64,000 nucleotides of DNA, taken from contig NZ_LN909046.1 of NCBI RefSeq assembly GCF_001486585.1, positions 1,736,001-1,800,000 of the forward strand. Reading direction: 5' to 3'. Below are positions 1 through 8,395 of this stretch, one piece after another; position 1 is the stretch's first letter; each line of letters starts with the position of its first letter. The position numbers and the translations under genes were made by a program. The notes below the pieces were generated by a model. It searched no databases, had not been told where the DNA came from, and saw only the letters and a program-made list of their open reading frames with translations. This DNA is from Paenibacillus senegalimassiliensis (lineage in GTDB: Bacteria > Bacillota > Bacilli > Paenibacillales > Paenibacillaceae).

Positions 1-434
1 CCAGCAGCTTTAGCCCAAGATTTTAATAACTGTTCAATTTGTTTTGATGTTTTATTAAATGAGAAAAGCGAACATAATTTTCTTGTAGCAACATCACTTG
101 GATCCCCATTACTCAAGTATTTGAGATATATAATAAATGGTTCCCATTTTTCTAATCTGCTTCTAAAAAGAGAAGTTTTTAGATCCTCTGAGGGTGTAGT
201 ATTTAATACATTGGCGCAATCATTAGAAACTTTATAGTTAGTTTCGGCTACTGTTTCTATCATTCCTAGTAGAATAGCCGCATTAATGGCACTTTTAACA
301 TAAGAGTTACTTTTTCCAGTATAAATCATAATCTCATTTACATTTGTCTCACGATGAATACATCGTGTTACTACATCCATTACTAAACTAATAGATACAT
401 TATGTGAGGGTAAGTTAAATATTTTCACTGTCAT
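1..434 (-). CDS. Hypothetical protein with possible HTH, cut by window edge
   Basis: The frame opens with ATG and stays open for 144 codons to the window edge, so the C-terminus is missing. I do not recognise the family. Residues about 25-60 (containing ETNVNEIMIYTGKSNSYVKS) read like a helix-turn-helix or winged-helix segment, followed by a charged helical stretch. The start lies 20 bp inside the end of the upstream gene, which suggests translational coupling and a shared function. Base composition is clearly more AT-rich than the rest of the window, a hint of transfer. Not reported as a closed frame because it has no stop inside the window. Confidence 0.7.
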   Translation of the reverse strand, partial: MTVKIFNLPSHNVSISLVMDVVTRCIHRETNVNEIMIYTGKSNSYVKSAINAAILLGMIETVAETNYKVSNDCANVLNTTPSEDLKTSLFRSRLEKWEPFIIYLKYLSNGDPSDVATRKLCSLFSFNKTSKQIEQLLKSWAKAA

Positions 435-1233
435 TTTCTATATCAAACTCCCCATAAGCTGCCTTGAAAAATGCATTAATTTTATCTATATTCCATTCTG
501 TCATATCTACATTTATTGTTATATTACGGACTATCTTAAGTGAATGGACATTTTGTTTACTTATTTCAGGAAAATCATGACTTAAAATGGAATCTCTATT
601 TTGATTTTCTAAGACTTGAAATGTTTTTTCAATTTCTACTTCTGGTGTATAAACAGACTGGTTTTCTTCAACTTGCTGCTTTTGTGGAAGGGGTGAAGAA
701 TTTAAAGTATCATCAATTAGTTTTTTAGCCTCAGAATCCCACTTAATTCTTGTAGCTTTCCCTCGTCTACCTGTTATAAACTCTCCTAGACCAGATAATT
801 GAATGAAACTACCAAAGACATTTGCTGCTTCATTTCTATTGTTTGGTGAAACACCAAAATCATATTTTCCCCAAAAGTTTTTGACTTCTTCTATATCGGT
901 TTCTTCTGAAAAGTCTTTTTCATTCAATCTAGATAAAAACAATTCATACGGTTGGTAACTCAATATTACTTTAAGGAATATTTCCTTCCTTTTTTCTTCA
1001 TTAGTTTCATACGCTAGTTCCTTGCCCATTTGTTTGAAATCAAAGCCAGTCACAAGACCCAGTGTTTCCATTGTTTTTCTAGTAGCATCAATTTTAGCAC
1101 CTGTGAATACTGCTTTAATTCCTTTTTCGTCACCTTGCTTCTTTTTAATTGCTTCTAGTAATTTTAAAATGTTTTCCCAGCTAGTTCCGTAGGGTAAGGT
1201 CTTATCATTATTTAGTTCCAATGCTTCACTCAA
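415..1233 (-). CDS. Hypothetical protein, DUF5343-like
   Basis: A 272-residue protein. The start is TTG, chosen because AGAGGGA sits eight bases upstream and the only nearby ATG is followed directly by a stop. Residues about 12-60 (LPYGTSWENILKLLEAIKKK and onward) and the NNRNEAANVFGSFIQLSGL stretch near residue 135 resemble the duplicated winged-helix layout of DUF5343 proteins. That assignment is from memory of the family pattern and is tentative. It is AT-rich and overlaps the next gene by 20 bp, so the two form one unit. No enzymatic motif is visible. The composition and an unknown partner are compatible with an accessory or defence gene, but nothing here proves that. Confidence 0.75.
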   Translation of the reverse strand: MSEALELNNDKTLPYGTSWENILKLLEAIKKKQGDEKGIKAVFTGAKIDATRKTMETLGLVTGFDFKQMGKELAYETNEEKRKEIFLKVILSYQPYELFLSRLNEKDFSEETDIEEVKNFWGKYDFGVSPNNRNEAANVFGSFIQLSGLGEFITGRRGKATRIKWDSEAKKLIDDTLNSSPLPQKQQVEENQSVYTPEVEIEKTFQVLENQNRDSILSHDFPEISKQNVHSLKIVRNITINVDMTEWNIDKINAFFKAAYGEFDIENDSENI

Positions 1234-1520
1234 TTTACATCCCTCTTTCTAGAATTGTCTTGTCTGAAAATTCATAAAGGAATAAAATCATGGGCAACTG
1301 TTTACCGAAATCATGATGATAAGTCTATTTAAAATTTGCTGTATCCGAACAGTTCCATATACCTATAGCTTGATGATATCTTATTCCCATTTCAAAATCC
1401 AGATAATATACCAAATTTCTACAAGTGATAAGGGGGCTCAGGGGCACACTCAACAAACGAATCTGGACATCCAAATTCAGTGCTTGCAACAACACAAGTC
1501 AGCAGTTAAATCCTCTATAA
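1234..1520. other. Intergenic stretch, no gene seen
   Basis: About 290 bp with no reading frame that has both a ribosome site and protein-like composition. It should hold the promoter of the leftward AT-rich pair, but I could not identify convincing -35/-10 boxes. Confidence 0.5.
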
Positions 1521-1564
1521 TAAATAACCTGCCGAGAAAAAGCTGTTCATCGGCAGGTTATTTA
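1521..1564. terminator. Perfect 15-bp inverted repeat, terminator-like
   Basis: TAAATAACCTGCCGA at 1521-1535 pairs perfectly with its complement at 1550-1564 around a 14-nt loop. It lies immediately upstream of the promoter at 1567. Neither side carries a long T-run directly after the stem, so it may insulate the promoter or be a protein site rather than a strong terminator. Confidence 0.5.
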
Positions 1565-1566
1565 CG

Positions 1567-1595
1567 TTGACTTTTTGTTGCTACATTAATATACT
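1567..1595 (+). promoter_or_regulatory. SigA-type promoter of the RHH gene cluster
   Basis: TTGACT and TATACT are separated by exactly 17 bp, and the -10 ends 30 bp before the ATG at 1626. It starts immediately after the 15-bp inverted repeat. Confidence 0.75.
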
Positions 1596-1625
1596 TATTG
1601 TGGACACGAAAAACGGGGTGAAGCG

Positions 1626-1805
1626 ATGTCGTCCAAAAAGATGGGGCGTCCACCGTCTGATAATCCCAAAAGTGAATTAATTCGAGTACGTGCCGATCAA
1701 GAGATTTTGAGCAAGCTGGATGCTTGCACCGAAAAGCTCCAAACGACCCGTTCCGATGTTATTCGCAAAGGGATTGAAAAGGTGTATGACGAGCTCCAAA
1801 AATAA
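1626..1805 (+). CDS. Ribbon-helix-helix (CopG/Arc-type) DNA-binding protein
   Basis: A 59-residue protein too short for most ORF cut-offs. It begins with a basic MSSKKMGRPPSDNPKSELIR tail, then VRAD as the likely beta strand that contacts DNA, then two helices (EILSKLDACTEKLQ and TRSDVIRKGIEKVYDELQ). This is the standard small RHH architecture. GGGGTGA lies at ribosome-site distance before the ATG. The 46-residue ORF starts inside its last seven codons. It is likely a transcriptional regulator, perhaps of its own promoter. Related RHH proteins are common on Firmicute chromosomes and mobile elements. Confidence 0.85.
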   Translation: MSSKKMGRPPSDNPKSELIRVRADQEILSKLDACTEKLQTTRSDVIRKGIEKVYDELQK

Positions 1806-1926
1806 AGAAGGAAGCAGCGTGGGTCCAACGAAGAACACCGCTACTTCCTATCCCGCAACCGCTTGGATAAGCAGACTGCATAAATATCCTACCATGTGCA
1901 GGAATCTCATTCAAGCGATGCGATGA
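1786..1926 (+). CDS. Small hypothetical protein (46 aa)
   Basis: Starts at an ATG inside the 3' end of the RHH gene, in another frame, with AAGGTG just upstream. It ends 19 bp before the next start. The peptide is rich in Ser/Thr in its first half and basic at the end (HKYPTMCRNLIQAMR). I do not recognise it. Its placement exactly between two genes of one transcript supports translation, but a non-coding spacer is possible. A longer frame start at 1720 is rejected because it lies wholly within the RHH gene without a ribosome site. Confidence 0.4.
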   Translation: MTSSKNKEGSSVGPTKNTATSYPATAWISRLHKYPTMCRNLIQAMR

Positions 1927-1945
1927 TAATAATGGGAGGATGAAT

Positions 1946-2254
1946 ATGAAAACCATTTTAGAAGCTCTGTATCGCGGACAAATTAACCCTGACGAGATCA
2001 TTGTTCCGTCTCAGCCAGAATACCGTTCTATAAGCCAACAGGTGTCAGCGCAGACGGTGCATTGGCGTGAACGATTAGGTGAGGAAGTATTTCGTGAGCT
2101 AGAGGAATATTTTGACCTGTGCGATAGCGCAAGTAGTATGCATGTGGAAGCTGCTTTTCTTCACGGGTTCAGGTTGGGAGCGAACCTTCTTATTGAGGTT
2201 ATGAGTAATCGGGAGAAGTTGGTTCCAAATGCAGCTTCGAGTATGCCCTTATGA
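1946..2254 (+). CDS. DUF6809-like hypothetical protein
   Basis: A 102-residue helical protein opening MKTILEALYRGQINPDEIIV, which resembles the small Firmicute family annotated DUF6809. Its function is unknown. ATG 1946 is preferred over 1940 because GGGAGG is six bases upstream of it and abuts the earlier ATG. The region ERLGEEVFRELEEYFDLCD and the FLHGFRLGANLLIEVM helix are its best-ordered parts. It is third in a cluster behind the promoter at 1567. Helical proteins of this sort often accompany phage or regulatory genes, but no direct functional clue is visible here. Confidence 0.75.
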   Translation: MKTILEALYRGQINPDEIIVPSQPEYRSISQQVSAQTVHWRERLGEEVFRELEEYFDLCDSASSMHVEAAFLHGFRLGANLLIEVMSNREKLVPNAASSMPL

Positions 2255-2416
2255 TGGTAATACCGACATGCTAACCGTTATTGATGCGGACAGTCTTGTT
2301 TACCACTATCCCTGCTATGAAATTGAAAATGCTTAAAAATGCATTATGCTCAGGCGATTGCCAGAGAAATGATGATATACAGAGATTGAGTAAAATGCTG
2401 ACTATATATTAAATAT

Positions 2417-2507
2417 GAGAAGCGAATGTAGCAGTCACCTTCAGTCCATTTAATTTCAAATGGGTTCATCTTGAAGGCGAGATTCTGCTTGTTCGCTTCT
2501 CTTTTTT
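2417..2507 (+). ncRNA. Nested hairpin ending in a T-run: structured RNA or long terminator
   Basis: Four nested complementary pairs can be read: GAGAAGCGAA with TTCGCTTCTC, AGCAG with CTGCT, CCTTCA with TGAAGG, and CCATTT with AAATGG, closed by six Ts at 2502-2507. A plain terminator needs only the outer stem, so the ordered inner stems suggest either a small RNA with its own terminator or a structured 3' end of the DUF6809 transcript. No T-box or known riboswitch motif was recognised, and no clear promoter of its own. Confidence 0.5.
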
Positions 2508-2541
2508 CGGTCTCCCAAATTCACTTGTCAGAGGTACGCCC

Positions 2542-3384
2542 CTACCCCAATACCCCATCCCGCGCCACCACACCGAACGCCTTTGCCAAGTCTGCCAGCT
2601 CCAAATCGGTAATCGCTTGCTTGATGGCTCTTCCCCCGATCAGGTTGTAGACGGTTGCGGCCTTCTCTACGGTCTCGATCAGGCCGAAGGTTTCATCCAT
2701 GGTAGCGCCTGTGCCAAAGATGCCGTGATGCGGCCAGATGACAATGCGGTAATCCTTCATTTTTCTGGCCGTTTCCCGCCCGATCTCATTACTCCCCGGA
2801 ACCATCCAAGGCAGGATGCTTACCCCTTCCGGGAAGACCACAAGACATTCGGTACACATCTGCCACAGCGTCTTGGTGAACTTCCGTTCATCCAACTCAT
2901 GGGTAAAGGTCATGGCAATAAGATTGGTAGCATGGGTATGCATCACGATGCGATGCTTGGGGTCTACCTTCAAACGCTCAATATGGCTCATAAAATGAGA
3001 GGCTAACTCACTGGTAGGTCTTGCGTCGTTACGCAGCCCCCACAGAATCTCCACTTGCTCTCCGTTAGCAGATACGCGAACCACGCCAAGGTTGGCTCCC
3101 GGGTCCTTGATTACGTTTCTGAAATACTTGCCCGATCCGGTCACGATAAAGTATTTGCCAGCCAGTTCCTTGACCGGGAAAGCCAGTTCCAGAGATCGTA
3201 AGGAACTACGGATATCCATATACTTGGCGACTTCCTCTTCATCCAGCAAATAGCTAATGTTGCCACCGTTCAGTTCATCCCAACCCAAGGTCCACAGATG
3301 ATGAGTAATCTCAGTCATTTCCTGAATAAAAGGGGCTTCTGTGCTTCCGATATAACCGGATGTTTCACTTAGAGATGTTGTCAT
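2542..3384 (-). CDS. rhaD: Rhamnulose-1-phosphate aldolase
   Basis: Class II (zinc) aldolase that splits L-rhamnulose 1-phosphate into dihydroxyacetone phosphate and L-lactaldehyde in the cytosol. It has 280 residues, close to the E. coli enzyme. The N-terminal [15 protein letters not shown] motif, [12 protein letters not shown] carrying two His ligands, and [10 protein letters not shown] with the third His are all present. So is the [13 protein letters not shown] segment with the conserved Glu. The start is the ATG preceded by AGGAGAGAG. It is last in the rhaBAD operon, 39 bp after rhaA. Confidence 0.95.
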   Translation of the reverse strand: MTTSLSETSGYIGSTEAPFIQEMTEITHHLWTLGWDELNGGNISYLLDEEEVAKYMDIRSSLRSLELAFPVKELAGKYFIVTGSGKYFRNVIKDPGANLGVVRVSANGEQVEILWGLRNDARPTSELASHFMSHIERLKVDPKHRIVMHTHATNLIAMTFTHELDERKFTKTLWQMCTECLVVFPEGVSILPWMVPGSNEIGRETARKMKDYRIVIWPHHGIFGTGATMDETFGLIETVEKAATVYNLIGGRAIKQAITDLELADLAKAFGVVARDGVLG

Positions 3385-3423
3385 GATTTCTTCTCTCTCC
3401 TTAATTAATGGATAATAGCTAGT

Positions 3424-4680
3424 TTATCTCTTGAGCAATACTTCCCGTTCGTGTTGCTTCACCTCATGGAGCCATTGCTCCCTCACAGGTACGCCTTGCG
3501 AAGCACAATAATAATCCCACACGGCTCCGAAAGGGTAGGATTTAAATTCTTCTACTAAAGCCAAGCGAGAGGTGTAGTCGCCAGCCAGTTCAATCTTGCG
3601 GAGTTCTTCTATCGGCTCTAACATCGCCCGCAGTAATGCCTTGATAGTGTTCCGCGTTCCAATCACCCAGGCTGCCAGATGATTAATGCTGCCATCAAAG
3701 AAATCAAGGCCCAGGCTTGTCTTCGGCAGCAAATCTCCGCGAACCAGCTCACGTGCGATTTCCAGCAATTCATCGTCCATGGTCACAACGTGATCGCTGT
3801 CCCAACGAACGGGACGGCTGACATGCAGCAGCAGATGCTTGCTGAACATCAGGATCGACGACAGCTTGTTGCTGATGACTTCAGTAGGATGGAAATGCCC
3901 TGCATCCAGGGTAATCGCCTTACCCCGCGAAATTCCGTATCCCATATAGAACTCATGTGAGCCTACGACATAACTCTCGGAGCCGATGCCAAACAGCTTG
4001 CTCTCCACGCCATCTATATTAAATTGTTCATCAATCGGTTCGCTGAAAATCTCATCCAGTGAAGCCGCCAGCCGTTGTCTTGGTGCCAAGCGATCCACCG
4101 GTGTATCCTTGTAGCCGTCCGGCATCCAGAAGTTCGTGAAGCACGTCTGACCCAACTCCCGGCCGAAATACTCGGCAATCTTGCGGGATGCCTTGCCATG
4201 ACGTATCCAGAAGTCGCGAATCTCATCGTTCGCATGACTCAAGGTGAATCCATCCGCCGCATTCGGGTGAGAGAAATAAGTAGGATTAAAATCAAGACCC
4301 AAGCCCTGCTCCTTCGCCCAATCCACCCATTTCTGGAAGTGACGTGGCTCTAGCTCATCCAGATCAACCTGCTCATCCGTATCGGCGTAGATGGCATGCA
4401 GATTAACCTTATGCTTACCTGGAATAAGAGATAACGCCTTCTCCAGATCCTCACGCAGCTCTTGCGGAGTGCTTGCCCGGCCCGGATAGCTGCCTGTAAC
4501 GGCAATTCCGCCGCTAAGCTCCTTGTCAGAGAACAGAAAGCCTCGCACATCGTCCCCCTGCCAGCAATGCAAAGAGATTTTGACCTCCGATAATTGCTTC
4601 AAGACCTGATCTACATCAATACCGTGGGATTCGTATAACTTCTTGGCTTCGTTATAGCTGTTGATTATGCTTTGATCCAT
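3424..4680 (-). CDS. rhaA: L-rhamnose isomerase
   Basis: Converts L-rhamnose to L-rhamnulose. The chosen start gives 418 residues, matching the family's usual length of about 419. ATG 4680 has GGGGAGG upstream, whereas an upstream in-frame ATG at 4710 would add an uncharacteristic Arg-rich tail and lacks a good site. Recognisable conserved blocks are LHCWQGDDV near residue 34, [13 protein letters not shown], and [18 protein letters not shown], which carries metal-binding residues. It follows rhaB by 34 bp and precedes rhaD. Confidence 0.96.
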   Translation of the reverse strand: MDQSIINSYNEAKKLYESHGIDVDQVLKQLSEVKISLHCWQGDDVRGFLFSDKELSGGIAVTGSYPGRASTPQELREDLEKALSLIPGKHKVNLHAIYADTDEQVDLDELEPRHFQKWVDWAKEQGLGLDFNPTYFSHPNAADGFTLSHANDEIRDFWIRHGKASRKIAEYFGRELGQTCFTNFWMPDGYKDTPVDRLAPRQRLAASLDEIFSEPIDEQFNIDGVESKLFGIGSESYVVGSHEFYMGYGISRGKAITLDAGHFHPTEVISNKLSSILMFSKHLLLHVSRPVRWDSDHVVTMDDELLEIARELVRGDLLPKTSLGLDFFDGSINHLAAWVIGTRNTIKALLRAMLEPIEELRKIELAGDYTSRLALVEEFKSYPFGAVWDYYCASQGVPVREQWLHEVKQHEREVLLKR

Positions 4681-4714
4681 GCTATTCCTCCCCTTTCTTC
4701 TGTTGCACATCTTC

Positions 4715-6190
4715 CTATTTAATGGTTCCGGCTTCGGCTGTCTTGTTCAACTTGCTCCAGCGCTCAACAATCCGCCCCAGATCCTGAACGGGCTCAGGCT
4801 TGTAGTATTTAATATCAAATGAGTTCAAAATCACTTCTCGCGCTTCCTTAATATCCGGCAGTACGTCGCTGCTGATCATCTGTACAGCCAAATTCCCCAG
4901 CGCGGTCGACTCGGTGGGTCCCGCCGAAACTTCCCGTTCCAGCACATTCGCAGTAAGCTGACACAACAATTCATTGTGCGCTCCCCCGCCAACGATTTGC
5001 AGCAGATCAATCGATTGGCCGGTCAACTGCTCCAGTTCCTCCAAATAGCTGCGATAGGACAACGCCAGACTGTCAAATATACAGCGCGCCACTTGCCCGA
5101 TGCTCTCCGGGACAGGTTCGCCATACTGCTCACACGCCCTTTGAATTTCCTCAATCATATGCTCCGGGTGCAGGAATCTATCGTGATTACAAGGAATCAA
5201 GCTGCGAAAAGGTTCAGCACTCGCCGCCAATTCAGCTAACTCAGCAAAGCTGTACCTGTTCCCCTCCAGCCGCCGCACCTCCTGAATCAGCCAAAGTCCC
5301 ATAATGTTCTTCAGGAAACGGAATGTCCCATATGCGCCCCATTCGTTGGTATAATTCGCAGCCATAGCCTGGGCATGATTCAGCGGCTGCTCCAGCTCAA
5401 CCCCCAGCAGCGACCAGGTTCCGCTGCTGAGATAGGCGGCATGACGCCCCTTGGTCGCCGGGGTGCCAAGCACCGCGGAAGCGGTATCATGTGTAGCCAC
5501 AACAATGACGCGACACTCCGGCAGATGGTACTGCTCCATCAGCTCTGGTCGAATCGAGCCAAGTTCAACGCCCGGCTCGATCAATCCTGGGAACTGCTCC
5601 TGGCGCAAGCCAAGCAACTCCAACAGCTCGGTGTCATAGTTACGCGTATCCAGATTCAATAGCTGCATCGTCGAAGCATTCGTCGCTTCGTTTCCTTTTT
5701 TCCCAGTTAACAAATAATATAAATAATCCGGCACCATCAGGAGGCTATCTGTACGGGACAGCTCTTCACGATCATGCACAAACAACTGATATAACGTATT
5801 AAAGTTCAACTGCTGAATACCCGTCTTACCGTACACCGTTGCAGGTGAAATCTCTTCGGCTAGAAGCTCCATCGCATGCTCTGTCCGGCGGTCGCGGTAA
5901 GCGTAGACCTCCTGAATTCGGTGGCCTGAGTGATCCAGCAGCACATAATCCACAGCCCAGGTGTCAATTCCCAGCGTGCATTGCTCAATTCCCTGCGCTT
6001 TTGCCTGCTCAAGTCCGGTGATGATCTCACCAAACAGGTAGTCGATATCCCAAAAGCAGGAGCCGTCCCGCTCATGGAACCCGTTGGCAAACCGATGGAT
6101 TTCTCTCAATTTGATGTTACCGTCCTGAAGCGTTCCCAGCACCAATCTTCCGCTGGAAGCGCCGATATCAATGGCCATATGATAGGTCAT
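4715..6190 (-). CDS. rhaB: Rhamnulokinase
   Basis: FGGY-family sugar kinase that phosphorylates L-rhamnulose at C1. The N-terminal [17 protein letters not shown] is the phosphate-1 loop, [14 protein letters not shown] is the adjoining conserved strand, and [19 protein letters not shown] near residue 395 is the second ATPase signature. The length of 491 residues is normal. The ATG is preceded by GGGAG. It is first gene of the rha operon, divergent from the DeoR-type regulator across a 203-bp AT-rich region. Confidence 0.96.
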   Translation of the reverse strand: MTYHMAIDIGASSGRLVLGTLQDGNIKLREIHRFANGFHERDGSCFWDIDYLFGEIITGLEQAKAQGIEQCTLGIDTWAVDYVLLDHSGHRIQEVYAYRDRRTEHAMELLAEEISPATVYGKTGIQQLNFNTLYQLFVHDREELSRTDSLLMVPDYLYYLLTGKKGNEATNASTMQLLNLDTRNYDTELLELLGLRQEQFPGLIEPGVELGSIRPELMEQYHLPECRVIVVATHDTASAVLGTPATKGRHAAYLSSGTWSLLGVELEQPLNHAQAMAANYTNEWGAYGTFRFLKNIMGLWLIQEVRRLEGNRYSFAELAELAASAEPFRSLIPCNHDRFLHPEHMIEEIQRACEQYGEPVPESIGQVARCIFDSLALSYRSYLEELEQLTGQSIDLLQIVGGGAHNELLCQLTANVLEREVSAGPTESTALGNLAVQMISSDVLPDIKEAREVILNSFDIKYYKPEPVQDLGRIVERWSKLNKTAEAGTIK

Positions 6191-6248
6191 AGAATACTCT
6201 CCCGGTTTATTTTTATAATTCTATCCTATTCGCGCCATTCTTTGTTGT

Positions 6249-6328
6249 CAACGAAATAAAGATTATTTTTGTTGATTTTATTTGTTTTATGATTATTTCA
6301 AGTTAATATAACAACAAAAATCTTTGTT
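6249..6328. promoter_or_regulatory. Candidate operators in the rha divergent intergenic region
   Basis: AACAAAAATCTTTGTT at 6313-6328 is a perfect 6-4-6 palindrome. A second imperfect palindrome spans 6249-6274, bounded by CAAC and GTTG around an AAATAA/TTATTT core. Both lie between rhaB and the DeoR-type gene, the expected place for the regulator to act on both promoters. I could not place -35/-10 boxes with confidence. Confidence 0.5.
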
Positions 6329-6393
6329 CTTGTTGCAAACACAGAATGTTTATTCCATACTTATTTAAAAGCGCGTGTAAGAAAGGAATAGTT

Positions 6394-7149
6394 ATGTTAG
6401 CTGCCGAAAGACGAAAGAAAATTATAGAGTTGGCCCATCAGGAGAAGAGAGTGCTAGTATCCGTTCTCAGCCGCATGTTTGATGTCACCGAGGAGACGAT
6501 TCGCCGCGATCTGGAGAAGCTGGAGAAGGAAGGCATTGTCAGCCGGACTTATGGAGGGGCAATGCTGAACAGGCATACGAATGAAGACCTTCCGTTTACC
6601 GCTCGCAATATCATGAATACCGAGATTAAGCAGGATATCGCGATCAAGGCAATGGATTTAGTCAATGAAGGCGATACCTTAATGGTCGATCCCAGCTCCA
6701 CCTCATTTGAATTGCTGAAGCTGTTGACCAATAAGAATAACCTGACCGTAATCACCAATTCCGTTCATATTTTGAACGATTTCTCCGGATCAGAGATGAA
6801 CATTGTCTCCACAGGCGGTCATTTGAGACCACGCTCATTGTCCCTCGTTGGCCCGCTGGCCCACCATACACTGCAACGGTACAATGTGGATAAGGCGATC
6901 ATCAGCTGCAAAGGCATCGATCTGGACAAAGGCATTACGGAGTCCAACGAGCCTGAATGCGAATTAAAAAAATATATGCTCCAGCAATGCGACAAAGTCA
7001 TCCTCCTTGCCGACCATACCAAGTTCGATAAAGTGGCCTTTACCGTGCTGAGTGAACTGGAGCGAGTGGATTATCTGGTTACGGATCAGAAGCCCTCGGA
7101 GCCTTGGATACGCAGATTGGCAGAGCTGAATATTGAGTTGATTTATTGA
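6394..7149 (+). CDS. DeoR-family transcriptional regulator of rhamnose genes
   Basis: A 251-residue DeoR protein. The N-terminal winged helix runs from RRKKIIELAHQEKRV through VTEETIRRDLEKLEKEGI to the characteristic TYGGA (residues about 4-55). The DeoRC sensor domain follows, with DPSSTSFELLKLL and the VGPLAHHTL stretch. DeoRC domains bind phosphorylated sugars. Start ATG 6394 has GAAAGGA upstream; the frame extends 16 codons further but without a ribosome site. Being divergent from rhaBAD makes it the likely regulator, probably sensing rhamnulose 1-phosphate. That ligand is inference. Confidence 0.88.
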   Translation: MLAAERRKKIIELAHQEKRVLVSVLSRMFDVTEETIRRDLEKLEKEGIVSRTYGGAMLNRHTNEDLPFTARNIMNTEIKQDIAIKAMDLVNEGDTLMVDPSSTSFELLKLLTNKNNLTVITNSVHILNDFSGSEMNIVSTGGHLRPRSLSLVGPLAHHTLQRYNVDKAIISCKGIDLDKGITESNEPECELKKYMLQQCDKVILLADHTKFDKVAFTVLSELERVDYLVTDQKPSEPWIRRLAELNIELIY

Positions 7150-7197
7150 CTCCCCCTCTGTCCACCCACTCTCGTTCGTTTGTAGCAGAAATACAAA

Positions 7198-7237
7198 TAA
7201 GCTCTTGAATCTCCACAAGTGGAAACTCAAGAGCTTA
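7198..7237 (-). terminator. Rho-independent terminator
   Basis: TAAGCTCTTGA pairs with TCAAGAGCTTA, with an inner TCCAC/GTGGA pair. On the minus strand the stem is followed by TTTGTATTT, so it ends the small leftward gene and may also stop rightward transcription from the DeoR-type gene. Confidence 0.75.
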
Positions 7238-7267
7238 CTATAAGAAACGATACTATCGTATCTAAAT

Positions 7268-7492
7268 TTAGGCCTTTTCAAGCTCATCTGCATAGAGACG
7301 GTTTACAATTTCAACTGCAATTTCGGCCAGATAATCTGTTTCATCCTCTAGCTTATCCTCTATCTTGCTGAGATTTTCGACCTCTGTATTTGAGATGCTC
7401 TTCAACTCTCTATGGAGCTTGTTGATTTGGTCCTTACTTTTAAGGTATTCCTCTTTCAATTCAGCATCCGAAAACCACCTAAACGCTTCCAT
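7268..7492 (-). CDS. Small coiled-coil hypothetical protein
   Basis: A 74-residue acidic protein of one long predicted coiled coil, with heptad-like spacing through LKSKDQINKLHRELKSI and LSKIEDKLEDETDYLAEIAV. AGGTGGGA lies nine bases before the ATG, and a terminator follows 30 bp beyond the stop, so it appears to be a complete monocistronic gene. I do not recognise the family, and no cysteine or metal motif is present. Confidence 0.65.
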   Translation of the reverse strand: MEAFRWFSDAELKEEYLKSKDQINKLHRELKSISNTEVENLSKIEDKLEDETDYLAEIAVEIVNRLYADELEKA

Positions 7493-7570
7493 TACTAGAA
7501 TCCCACCTTTATTTATTCCACGGATGAGCTATTAAACAAATTCTACAATAAAGCTATTTAATGAAACAAA

Positions 7571-7606
7571 AGCTCCTGAACGGTCACAAGGACAAGTTCA
7601 AGAGCT
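7571..7606 (-). terminator. Terminator of tRNA-Leu copy 1
   Basis: AGCTCTTGAAC and GTTCAGGAGCT (minus strand) form an 11-bp stem with one G-U pair, followed by TTTGTTTC. It lies 18 bp after the tRNA 3' end. Confidence 0.85.
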
Positions 7607-7623
7607 AGCTCATTCTTAAGGAA

Positions 7624-7707
<84 letters not shown>

Positions 7708-7751
7708 GTATTTCGTTGTCACCATCATCAAGAAACGCGGCAACGAAATTT

Positions 7752-7780
7752 ATGATATCACGTATAAGCAAGCGAGTCAA
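7752..7780 (-). promoter_or_regulatory. Promoter of tRNA-Leu copy 1
   Basis: On the minus strand TTGACT and TATCAT are 17 bp apart, ending 44 bp before the tRNA 5' end. Confidence 0.8.
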
Positions 7781-7883
7781 CAAAAATGTAAATTTGCCCA
7801 AAACCATCGCTTACGATAGCAAACTCGGGAACTTATCCAATTGCCACCCCGTCCCCTGCATACTGTCCCTTAATGCTAATTCT

Positions 7884-8084
7884 AGACGAGTTGAGACGAG
7901 TTGGAAATCCTCCCGCTAATATGAGGAAAATGGCTGATTTTCAAGGTTTAACTGGAAAAGCTCCCTATAAATCCGGACTTCAGGCTCTTATATAAAGATT
8001 TCAGCCAAATTATAGGGAGAATTTCCCTATAACGTATGATAAATAACTGTATTTCCAAATTTAACTGGAGGATTTCCTGCTAAA
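7884..8084. repeat. Cluster of short degenerate repeats
   Basis: A tandem pair of AGACGAGTTG (7884-7903) is followed by four related units of about 25 bp at 7900-7922, 7946-7972, 8006-8034 and 8056-8084. Each has a TTAACTGGA-like end, a purine-rich GGAG or GGAAAAG core and a CTATAAAT or CTAAAT end. Units two and three are inverted relative to each other and could form a stem. No gene occupies this 300-bp stretch. Confidence 0.6.
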
Positions 8085-8094
8085 TGGGAGGCCT

Positions 8095-8292
8095 CTACAG
8101 GAAAGTGATCAGCAACAGCACTACAGCCAAAATGCCAGCAATGTACATCAGGCTAAGACTTAGCCAGTTACGGCCCGTCTGCTGGGTATAGCGGGAGTTC
8201 TCTTCTTTATTGCCCTGAGAGCGTCCAATCATGATCGTGAAGACCAGGGCCAATACTACAGCCAGAATAATGATTAAATACAGCCATTCCAC
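8095..8292 (-). CDS. Small two-helix membrane protein
   Basis: A 65-residue protein if read from GTG 8292, which has AGGTGA five bases upstream. Frames from upstream ATGs only add polar residues. The first transmembrane helix is WLYLIIILAVVLALVFTIMI, then a polar 25-residue loop, then a second helix MYIAGILAVVLLLITFL at the C-terminus. The family is not recognised. It precedes the repeat cluster and is not obviously part of an operon. Confidence 0.6.
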   Translation of the reverse strand: MEWLYLIIILAVVLALVFTIMIGRSQGNKEENSRYTQQTGRNWLSLSLMYIAGILAVVLLLITFL

Positions 8293-8395
8293 AAGTATCA
8301 CCTGCCCATGCCTCATAATGACAACGCTATACAGTCGAAGTGAGTCCAACTCAAACTCTTGGGTTCATTATATCGAAAGCGCTATCTTTATGCAC

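Noticed and set aside
1720..1785. Longer start for the 46-residue ORF
   Set aside because: It would lie inside the RHH gene with no ribosome site; ATG 1786 has one.
2417..2507. T-box leader or known riboswitch
   Set aside because: No T-box sequence, specifier loop or recognised aptamer core; followed by a convergent gene, not an aminoacyl or metabolic gene.
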